From Paracoccaceae bacterium (GTDB taxonomy: Bacteria; Pseudomonadota; Alphaproteobacteria; Rhodobacterales; Rhodobacteraceae), in contig JAMWZF010000017.1 of NCBI GenBank assembly GCA_024304875.1, positions 10,364 to 18,946 of the forward strand: a stretch of DNA of 8,583 nt. The letters run 5' to 3'. The notes below the pieces were generated by a model. The model made no database searches, had not been told where the DNA came from, and saw nothing but the letters and a program-made list of their open reading frames with translations. Shown piece after piece: positions 1 to 5,558 of the stretch (the stretch's first letter is position 1; each line of letters opens with the position of its first letter). A program made the position numbers and the translations under genes.

Positions 1-26
1 CGCCATCGTCGGTTTCCCCCGCCCGT

Positions 27-824
27 TCAGCCCGCGTCCAGCGCCGGATTGCAGAGCGGCGGGCGCGGCTGGCCCTTCTCTGTCGGGCCCGCGCCCTCGA
101 TCCAGCCGGCGCCGAGGGCGATGAGGAAGACCTCGAAGAGGACGAAGGCGTTGCCGGCCTCGTCCAGCCGGGCCTCGGGCAGCGTGCCGAGGTCCATCAG
201 GGAAATGTCCGGGTCGCAGGGCAGTTCGGCCGAGGCCAGCCGCAGGAGCCGGTCGAAGTTGGCATCGCGCCAGGCCCGCGCGGCGGCGATTTCATCGGCG
301 GACCCAAGGCCGGCGCAGTCCCCGGTCATCACCTGGAAGGACGGCGGGGTGCGCAGGGGATCGGCGCTGAAGAAGGTCAGCTCGCCCCGCGCGAGGCCGG
401 TGGCGAGGAAGGCGCGGTAGTCGCGGGTCGCCGCGTCCGCCTCCATTCCCCGGTTCAGGACCAGGAGGTCGGTGATCTGGACGGGGTCGACGAGGAAGCA
501 GCCATGGTCCTCGAAACTGCCGTCCGGGGCGACGAAGCTCTGCACCAGCGGGTCGTCCAGGGTCAGGGAGGTCTCAGGCTCGGGCGGTGAGAGGGTGCAG
601 GCCTCGGGGCCGAGGACGATCCAGTCGCCCACCTCTTCGGCCTGGCCGGTGATGAGGTAGACGCCCGCCCGCGCGGTGACGTCGGTGGGGTCGAGGCCCG
701 CATCGGCCGCCCGCTCAAGCACCGGCGGGCCGACGGCGCAGCCTTCGCGGGCGATCAGGTCGTCGAACACGTCCGCGGCGGCGCCCTGCCCCGCCAACAC
801 GAGGATCAGGGCGAGCCGGCGCAT
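27..824 (-). CDS. Secreted protein of unknown function (265 aa), downstream of prfB
   Basis: I do not recognise a family. The first 17 residues look like a Sec signal peptide: MRR, then a hydrophobic core LALILVLAG, then GAAA before Asp18, giving a likely AAA/D cleavage site. The mature part is acidic and has no further clear membrane helix, so a periplasmic protein is likely. It has six cysteines, near residues 29, 76, 109, 170, 203 and 258; an even number in an exported protein fits up to three disulfides. The ATG start shares its A with the prfB stop (TGATG), and GAGG lies four bases upstream, so translation is probably coupled to prfB and both probably share a transcript. The stop is TGA at 27-29. 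Being an ORF of full length with a signal peptide and operon position makes it a real gene; its role cannot be read from sequence. Confidence 0.8.
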   Translation of the reverse strand: MRRLALILVLAGQGAAADVFDDLIAREGCAVGPPVLERAADAGLDPTDVTARAGVYLITGQAEEVGDWIVLGPEACTLSPPEPETSLTLDDPLVQSFVAPDGSFEDHGCFLVDPVQITDLLVLNRGMEADAATRDYRAFLATGLARGELTFFSADPLRTPPSFQVMTGDCAGLGSADEIAAARAWRDANFDRLLRLASAELPCDPDISLMDLGTLPEARLDEAGNAFVLFEVFLIALGAGWIEGAGPTEKGQPRPPLCNPALDAG

Positions 825-826
825 CA
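822..826 (-). promoter_or_regulatory. TGATG stop/start overlap joining prfB to the downstream gene
   Basis: Read on the minus strand the bases are TGATG: TGA (826-824) ends prfB and ATG (824-822) opens the secreted protein, sharing one A. Such overlaps usually allow terminating ribosomes to restart on the next frame. The stop involved is UGA, which is itself read by the prfB product RF2. Confidence 0.75.
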
Positions 827-1948
827 GTCCTCGGCCGCCGCCTGCGCCCGGCTCTTGCCGGAGGCGTCCATGGCGAGGGTCGAGGCCATGAAGCCGTCGA
901 GGTCGCCGTCGAGGACGCCTTGCGTGTCCGAGGTCTCGTGATTGGTGCGCAGGTCCTTCACCATCTGGTAGGGCTGCAGGACGTAGGAGCGGATCTGGTT
1001 GCCCCAGCCGGCGTCGCCCTTGGCCTCGTGCAGGGCGTTCACCTCGGCGTTCCGACGGTCGAGCTCGAGCTGGTAGAGGCGCGACTTCAGGGCCTTCATG
1101 GCGATGTCGCGGTTCTGGTGCTGGGACTTCTCGGAGGAGGTCACCACGATCCCGGTGGGATGGTGGGTGATCCGCACGGCGGAATCGGTGGTGTTGACGT
1201 GCTGGCCGCCCGCGCCCGAGGACCGGTAGGTGTCGATGCGGATGTCGGCGGGATTGATCTCGATCTCGATGTTGTCGTCGATCACCGGGTAGGCGCCCAC
1301 GGCGGCGAAGGAGGTCTCGCGCGTGCCCTTGCCGAAGGGCGAGATGCGGACGAGCCGGTGGGTGCCGCTCTCGGACTTCAGCCAGCCATAGGCGTTCTCG
1401 CCCTTGATCTGGTAGGTGGCGGACTTGATGCCCGCTTCGGCGCCGGGGCTTTCTTCCTGCAGCTCGACGGAAAAGCCGCGCTTCTCGGCCCAGCGGACGT
1501 ACATGCGGGCCAGCATCTGGGCCCAGTCGCAGGCCTCGGTGCCGCCGGCGCCGGCCTTGATCTCGAGGAAGGCGTCGTTGCCGTCGGTCTCGCCGTTGAG
1601 CAGGGCCTCCAGCTCCTTCTGGGCGGCGCGTTCGGCGAGTTTCGCCAGGGCCTGCTCGGCGTCTCGGACGACCTCGGCGTCGTCCTCCATCTCGCCCAGC
1701 TCGATCAGCTCGACGTTGTCGGTCAGCTCCTGCTGGATGGTCTCGGCAGTCTCCATCTGGTCGACGAGCTTCTGCCGATCGCGCATCAGCTTCTGCGCGG
1801 CGGCGGGGTCGTCCCAGAGGGTCGGGTCCTCGACCCGGGCGTTGAACTCTTCGAGCCGGTGCTGAGCCGTCTGCGCCCCCATCCGCTGGCGCAGGAGGTG
1901 CAGGGATTTCTCGATGGCGTCGACGGTGGCCTGGGTTTCGGCGCGCAT
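824..1948 (-). CDS. prfB: Peptide chain release factor 2 (RF2)
   Basis: RF2 recognises UGA and UAA in the ribosomal A site and triggers hydrolysis of the finished peptidyl-tRNA. The 374-residue product matches the usual RF2 length. The peptidyl-hydrolase motif GGQ is at residues 247-249 inside SSGAGGQHVN, and the stop-codon-reading tripeptide SPF, specific to RF2 (RF1 has PxT), is at 203-205. The N-terminal helical domain spans roughly residues 1-115. The ATG at 1948 is chosen because MRAETQ matches the usual RF2 N-terminus and AAGGA lies 11 bases upstream; the open frame continues further upstream only by chance, across the gap and the PBP1A 3' end. The frame is continuous with no in-frame TGA near codon 25, so the programmed +1 frameshift known from E. 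coli prfB is absent. The gene's own stop is TGA. Confidence 0.97.
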   Translation of the reverse strand: MRAETQATVDAIEKSLHLLRQRMGAQTAQHRLEEFNARVEDPTLWDDPAAAQKLMRDRQKLVDQMETAETIQQELTDNVELIELGEMEDDAEVVRDAEQALAKLAERAAQKELEALLNGETDGNDAFLEIKAGAGGTEACDWAQMLARMYVRWAEKRGFSVELQEESPGAEAGIKSATYQIKGENAYGWLKSESGTHRLVRISPFGKGTRETSFAAVGAYPVIDDNIEIEINPADIRIDTYRSSGAGGQHVNTTDSAVRITHHPTGIVVTSSEKSQHQNRDIAMKALKSRLYQLELDRRNAEVNALHEAKGDAGWGNQIRSYVLQPYQMVKDLRTNHETSDTQGVLDGDLDGFMASTLAMDASGKSRAQAAAED

Positions 1949-1979
1949 GGGCAGAGGGGTCCTTCTCGTTCGGACTTGG

Positions 1980-2008
1980 TGGATACCTGCTGGCCGGACA
2001 CTCGGCAA
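1980..2008 (-). promoter_or_regulatory. Candidate sigma70-type promoter for prfB
   Basis: On the minus strand TTGCCG (2008-2003) is followed after exactly 17 bp by TATCCA (1985-1980). The predicted start of transcription near 1973 would leave a leader of about 25 bases before the prfB ATG. The -35 match is reasonable and the -10 match is weak (TAT only), so prfB could instead be read through from PBP1A; both may apply. Confidence 0.4.
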
Positions 2009-2029
2009 GGTCGGGCGCGGCCGGCCCCC

Positions 2030-2043
2030 GCCTTGTGCAAGGC
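2030..2043 (-). terminator. Small perfect hairpin between PBP1A and prfB
   Basis: GCCTTGTGCAAGGC is a perfect palindrome that can fold as a 5-bp stem with a 4-base loop. It lies 27 bases beyond the PBP1A stop on the minus strand. Flanking CCGG sequences at 2021-2024 and 2043-2046 could lengthen it with a bulge. There is no T-run after it in the minus direction, so it is at most a weak or factor-dependent terminator or an mRNA-end stabiliser, separating PBP1A from prfB expression. Confidence 0.3.
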
Positions 2044-2070
2044 CGGGCTCGACCCGCCCTCCCCGTCCGG

Positions 2071-4599
2071 TCAGTAGAGACCGCCCGAGGAGAGGGTCCC
2101 GAAGCTGGCTTTCGGGCCGACCGTGGCTGTGCCGCCCGAGGAGTTCTGGACCTGCTGCGCTTGCGGGCGGACCTCGTCCACCAGCGGCAGGTCGGCGGCC
2201 ATGGCCCAACCCCCGTCGAAGGCGATGCCGAAGACCGGCTCCTCGTCGCGGCGGAAGCATTCGTTGACCACGTTCTCGCCCGAGGCGCCGGCCGGCAGGC
2301 GCGAGCCCGAGAACCGGTCGATCGGGATGAACATGCAGTCCTCGGGCACGGCGAACTGGCCGCCGCCGTAGCGTTCGGTCGCGACCTGCATGAAATCGTT
2401 GAAGACCGGCGCGCACATGCCGCCGCCCGAGGCGCCGGGCATGGTCCGCGGGGTGTCGTAGCCGATGTAGCAGCCGGCCGCGATGTTCGAGGTGAAGCCG
2501 ACGAACCAGACGTCCTTGCTGTCGTTGGTGGTGCCGGTCTTGCCGGCGACGGGGACGTTCAGGTTCACCGCGCCGCGGGCCGTGCCGCGCTGGACCACGC
2601 CCTGCATCATCGAGGTCAGCTGATAGGCGGTGACCTCGTTCATCACCCGCTCGCGGTCGTCGGTGATCGTCGGGGCCTGGCCAGGCGGGAGGGAGGCGAG
2701 AGAGCAGTCAACGCAGGTCCGCCGGCTTCCCGGCTGGTCCTCGTGCCGGTAGATGGTGTTGCCGAAACGGTCCTGGACGCGGTCCACCAGGGTCGGGATC
2801 ACCCGCTCGCCGCCGTTGGCGAACATCGAATAGGCGGCGACCATCTTGAAGACGGTCGTCTCCTCGGAGCCGAGGGCGGCGGACAGGAACGGGTTCATCC
2901 GGTCGTAGACGCCGAAGTTCTCGGCGTAGGAAGCGACCACGTCCATGCCGACCTCCTGGGCGAGACGGACCGTCATCAGGTTCCGCGACTGCTCGATCCC
3001 GGTGCGCACCGGGGTCGGGCCGTAGAACCGGTTCGACGCGTTCTGCGGGCGCCAGATCTCGCCCCCTGAGCGAATCTCGATGGGCGCGTCCACCACGATG
3101 GTCGCGGGAGTGTAGCCGCTATCGAGGGCGGCGGCATAGACGAACGGCTTGAAGGACGAGCCCGGCTGCCGCTGGGCCTGGGTGGCGCGGTTGAAGACCG
3201 AGTGCTCGTAGGAGAAGCCGCCCTGCATCGCCAGCACCCGGCCGGTATCGACGTCCATTGCCATGAAGCCGCCCTGCACCTCGGGAACCTGCTCGAGGCT
3301 CCAGCGGACGAAGGCGCTGTCTTCGGTGTATTCGCGGACATAGACGATGTCGCCGGCCTCGAAGTTCTCGGTCAGGGAGCCCTGGAACCAGCCGGTGTCC
3401 GAGCGGGGCACGGTATTGCCGCGGGGATCGTCGCTGGGCACGCCCTCGATGCCGAGGACCAGCTGCTCTTCCTGCACCTCGAGCACGACGGCGGGATACC
3501 ATTGGCTGGGGAAGGTGACGTGGCGGACGAGTGCCATGGAGCCGAGCGCCTCGCGCCAGGCCTCCTCGCTGTCGAGAGCACCCGCCTCGATGGTCAGGCC
3601 CGTCCCGCGCCAGCGGCCCCGCTCCCGGTCGTATTGACGCAATGCGCGCTGCAGGGCCTCGGCGGCGACCTCCTGCAAGGCCGGGTCGATCGTGGCCCGG
3701 ATCGACAGGCCGCCGGTAAAGAACTCCTCCTCGCCGAAATCGCGGGAGAGCTGGCGGCGGATCTCGTCGGTGAAGTAATCCCTCGGCGGAAGTTCGGACC
3801 GGAAAGAGGCATAGTCGCCGGACTGCACGGTCCGCAGCGGCTGGTCGAGTTCGGCCTGGTAGGTCGCCTCGTCGATGTAGCCGTTCTCGAACATCTCGCG
3901 CAGGACGTAGTTGCGCCGGTCGAGCGCGTCCTCGGCCTGGTAGATCGGGTGCAGGTTGCCGGGCCGCTGGGCCAGCGCGGCGAGGTAGGCCGCCTCGCCG
4001 GCGGACAGCTCGGAGAGGGACTTGTTGTAGTAGCTCTGGGCGGCGGCGGTGACGCCGTAGGAGTTCTGGCCGAGGAAGATCTCGTTGAGGTAGAGCTCGA
4101 GGATCCGGTCCTTGGACATCGACTGTTCCATGCGGGCGGCGAGGATGATCTCCTTGATCTTGCGCTCCGCCGTCCGGTCCGAGGACAGAAGGAAGTTCTT
4201 CATCACCTGCTGGGTGATGGTCGAGGCGCCGCGAATGTCCTGCCCGCCGGACTGCACCGCCTCGACGAAGGCGGCGGCCATGCCGCGGGGGTCGTACCCC
4301 TGGTGGGTGTAGAAATTCTTGTCCTCGGCCGAGATGAAGGCCTGCTTGATCAGGTCCGGGATCTCGTTCGCCGGGGTGTAGAGCCGCCGCTCGGTGGCGA
4401 ATTCGTCGATGATCTCGCCCTCGGCCGAATAGACGCGGGAGATCGTCTTTGGCGTGTATTGCGCCAGGGTCTCGTAGGTCGGCAGGTCCTTGCCGTACAT
4501 GTAGAAAACCGCGCCGATGGTCAGGGCGGCCATGGCGGCGCCCAGGGTCAGCATCGAGAAGATGGCCCCGAAGAAGGACAGGATGGGTCGAAGGATCAC
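2071..4599 (-). CDS. mrcA: Penicillin-binding protein 1A, bifunctional peptidoglycan glycosyltransferase/transpeptidase
   Basis: This class A PBP polymerises lipid II into glycan strands and cross-links stem peptides in the periplasm, anchored in the inner membrane. The 842-residue product has one N-terminal membrane anchor (about residues 5-35). The GT51 glycosyltransferase domain (about 55-225) shows EDKNFYTHQG with the catalytic Glu near 92, GASTITQQ near 124-131 and RKIKE near 146-150. An OB-like insert of PBP1A type occupies roughly 330-440. The transpeptidase domain has SSFK with nucleophile Ser481 and Lys484, SRN at 538-540 and KTG at 687-689, so both activities look intact. The start codon is GTG (4599-4597), supported by AAAGG ten bases upstream and a promoter 32 bases upstream; no better ATG gives the full anchor. 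All six cysteines are in the C-terminal third (near 629, 632, 710, 729, 755, 781). It ends in a Ser/Gly-rich tail. Stop is TGA. Confidence 0.96.
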   Translation of the reverse strand: MILRPILSFFGAIFSMLTLGAAMAALTIGAVFYMYGKDLPTYETLAQYTPKTISRVYSAEGEIIDEFATERRLYTPANEIPDLIKQAFISAEDKNFYTHQGYDPRGMAAAFVEAVQSGGQDIRGASTITQQVMKNFLLSSDRTAERKIKEIILAARMEQSMSKDRILELYLNEIFLGQNSYGVTAAAQSYYNKSLSELSAGEAAYLAALAQRPGNLHPIYQAEDALDRRNYVLREMFENGYIDEATYQAELDQPLRTVQSGDYASFRSELPPRDYFTDEIRRQLSRDFGEEEFFTGGLSIRATIDPALQEVAAEALQRALRQYDRERGRWRGTGLTIEAGALDSEEAWREALGSMALVRHVTFPSQWYPAVVLEVQEEQLVLGIEGVPSDDPRGNTVPRSDTGWFQGSLTENFEAGDIVYVREYTEDSAFVRWSLEQVPEVQGGFMAMDVDTGRVLAMQGGFSYEHSVFNRATQAQRQPGSSFKPFVYAAALDSGYTPATIVVDAPIEIRSGGEIWRPQNASNRFYGPTPVRTGIEQSRNLMTVRLAQEVGMDVVASYAENFGVYDRMNPFLSAALGSEETTVFKMVAAYSMFANGGERVIPTLVDRVQDRFGNTIYRHEDQPGSRRTCVDCSLASLPPGQAPTITDDRERVMNEVTAYQLTSMMQGVVQRGTARGAVNLNVPVAGKTGTTNDSKDVWFVGFTSNIAAGCYIGYDTPRTMPGASGGGMCAPVFNDFMQVATERYGGGQFAVPEDCMFIPIDRFSGSRLPAGASGENVVNECFRRDEEPVFGIAFDGGWAMAADLPLVDEVRPQAQQVQNSSGGTATVGPKASFGTLSSGGLY

Positions 4600-4630
4600 G
4601 GGCGGCCGGCCTTTGCGCTTGGGTCCGGGT

Positions 4631-4659
4631 TATATACGCCGGGCGCGGGGTGCGGTCAA
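4631..4659 (-). promoter_or_regulatory. Sigma70-type promoter of the PBP1A gene
   Basis: On the minus strand TTGACC (4659-4654) and TATATA (4636-4631) are separated by exactly 17 bp. TTGACC differs from consensus at the last base only. Transcription would begin near 4624, giving a leader of about 25 bases to the GTG start. This is the best promoter match in the window, and it supports the chosen start codon. Confidence 0.7.
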
Positions 4660-4680
4660 AAGCCGAAAGCGCGCCCGGCG
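4637..4680. repeat. 11-bp perfect inverted repeat centred on the PBP1A -35 box
   Basis: CGCCGGGCGCG at 4637-4647 and its exact reverse complement CGCGCCCGGCG at 4670-4680 are separated by 22 bp. The left arm fills most of the spacer between the -10 and -35 boxes, and the -35 box (4654-4659) sits at the centre of symmetry. This placement suits an operator for a dimeric regulator of PBP1A, of the methyltransferase, or of both. The arms are pure G+C in a GC-rich genome, so chance cannot be excluded. Confidence 0.5.
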
Positions 4681-4763
4681 GGCCCGCGCCTGTGGTTTGC
4701 GGTCACGCCTGCGCGAGGCGGCGGCGCTTGACCGGGGGCGGCGGATCGAGGTCACTGCCGTCC

Positions 4764-5378
4764 ATGACGCGCAGCCGCCCCGAGGACATCCTGCCCACCT
4801 ACGAAAGAGTGGCGGACCGCTGGTTCGGCCAGCGTCCCCGGATCCTGTTCGAGCGCCCCTGGCTCGAGAGGTTCCTCGCCGCCCTGCCCCGCGCCGAGGG
4901 CGGCGTGCTCGACCTCGGTTGCGGCACCGGCCTGCCGATCGCCGCGCACCTCGGCGCGTCCGGCTGCGACGTCACCGGCGTCGACGGGGCCGCCGCGATG
5001 ATCGCGATCCTGGCCCGCGAGGTGCCGGAGGCGACCGGGATCGTCTCCGACATGCGGACCCTGGCCCTCGGCCGGCGCTTCGACGGGATCCTGGCCTGGG
5101 ACAGCTTCTTTCATCTCGCTCCCGCCGACCAGCACGCGATGTTCGGCGTCTTCGCCGCCCACGCCGCCCCCGGGGCGGCCCTGATGTTCACCTCCGGCCC
5201 GGCGGCCGGAGAGGCTTGGGGCCACGCAGGCGGCGAAGAGGTCTATCACGCCAGCCTCGCGCCCGAGGAGTACCGGCGCTGCCTCGCCGGGGCCGGCTTC
5301 GACGTGCTCGCCTTCGTGCCCGAGGATCCGGACTGCGACGGGCACAGCGTGTGGCTCGCGCGCTACGAGGGCCGATAG
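4764..5378 (+). CDS. Class I SAM-dependent methyltransferase (204 aa)
   Basis: A soluble Rossmann-fold methyltransferase that transfers a methyl group from S-adenosylmethionine to an unknown acceptor. Motif I is VLDLGCGTG at residues 48-56, the acidic residue ending strand beta2 is Asp74 in TGVDG, a motif-II-like SDM is at 95-97, and ILAWDSFFHL at 109-118 follows in the motif III/IV position. The C-terminal strand pair ends in HSVWLAR. No membrane segment or signal peptide is visible, so it is probably cytoplasmic. The ATG at 4764 has GAGG 12 bases upstream and gives the usual family N-terminus (PEDI...Y...A..W). An in-frame TTG at 4728 with GAGG nine bases upstream is a less likely alternative. 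It stands alone on the plus strand, divergent from PBP1A and convergent with the amidase, so it is its own transcription unit. I see no clear promoter for it. Substrate cannot be inferred; neighbours suggest but do not show a cell-envelope link. Confidence 0.88.
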   Translation: MTRSRPEDILPTYERVADRWFGQRPRILFERPWLERFLAALPRAEGGVLDLGCGTGLPIAAHLGASGCDVTGVDGAAAMIAILAREVPEATGIVSDMRTLALGRRFDGILAWDSFFHLAPADQHAMFGVFAAHAAPGAALMFTSGPAAGEAWGHAGGEEVYHASLAPEEYRRCLAGAGFDVLAFVPEDPDCDGHSVWLARYEGR

Positions 5379-5388
5379 TCCAGAGCGT

Positions 5389-5413
5389 GCGCCGCCCCCG
5401 CCTCTGGCGGCGC
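5389..5413 (+). terminator. Hairpin downstream of the methyltransferase
   Basis: GCGCCGCC (5389-5396) pairs perfectly with GGCGGCGC (5406-5413) across a 9-base loop, starting ten bases after the methyltransferase stop. The following bases, CCCTCGAGGTCTTT, contain only a short delayed T-run, so it is a possible rather than a classical intrinsic terminator. Position between convergent genes supports the role. Confidence 0.45.
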
Positions 5414-5464
5414 CCCTCGAGGTCTTTGTGCGCAGAATGAGGAGAAGGACAGGACTTGCCGTGT

Positions 5465-5481
5465 CTTTCCGTTGCGGAAGG
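5465..5481. repeat. Small hairpin in the convergent gap
   Basis: CTTTCCG (5465-5471) can pair with CGGAAGG (5475-5481) around a TTG loop, with one G-T wobble on the plus strand (A-C mismatch when read from the minus strand). No T-run follows on either strand. It may add to termination between the convergent methyltransferase and amidase genes. Confidence 0.25.
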
Positions 5482-5505
5482 CCGTGGGGACTGCTGTGAG
5501 GCACA

Positions 5506-5553
5506 GCCAGCGCCCCGGTCCGCGGTCCCCCCCTTTGCTCCGGCTGCGCTGGC
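5506..5553 (-). terminator. Inverted repeat just beyond the amidase stop
   Basis: GCCAGCGC (5506-5513) and GCGCTGGC (5546-5553) are perfect complements, and internal CCGG pairs (5515-5518 with 5540-5543) could extend the stem. It begins five bases after the amidase TAG on the minus strand. There is no T-run on the exit side, so if it acts in termination it would be with Rho or as a 3'-end stabiliser. The rest of the 180-base gap (5379-5558) holds no convincing gene. Confidence 0.4.
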
Positions 5554-5558
5554 CGTCC

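Noticed and set aside
4..6. Minus-strand ATG with GGGGGA eight bases upstream, beyond the secreted-protein stop.
   Set aside because: It might open a third gene of the prfB operon, but only two codons are in the window, so nothing can be claimed.
920..2077. A 385-codon open frame on the plus strand, antisense to prfB.
   Set aside because: Same compositional effect; Gly/Leu/Val-rich with no domain, opposite a full-length RF2.
1949..2416. N-terminal extension of the prfB frame back into the PBP1A 3' end.
   Set aside because: The extra residues are Arg/Gly-rich and unlike any RF2; the ATG at 1948 gives the normal 374 residues and has a ribosome site.
3202..4731. A 509-codon open frame on the plus strand, antisense to PBP1A.
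   Set aside because: GC-rich codon bias on the real gene removes stops from the opposite strand. The product is a low-complexity Gly/Val/Leu/Ala/Arg string with no motif, while the minus strand encodes a complete PBP1A.
4728..4756. Plus-strand TTGACC followed after 17 bp by GTCACT as a methyltransferase promoter.
   Set aside because: The -10 hexamer is a very poor match and transcription would start at the start codon.
4449..4763. N-terminal extension of the methyltransferase into the PBP1A 5' end.
   Set aside because: It overlaps the PBP1A membrane anchor and promoter region on the other strand and is Arg/Ser/Gly-rich without similarity to the family.
5437..5499. A 20-codon plus-strand ORF (starting MRRRTG) in the convergent gap, with AGGAGAAGG just inside it and a later in-frame GTG at 5461.
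   Set aside because: Too short, poorly placed ribosome site for the ATG, and Arg-rich composition typical of random GC-rich sequence. Could be revisited with ribosome profiling.
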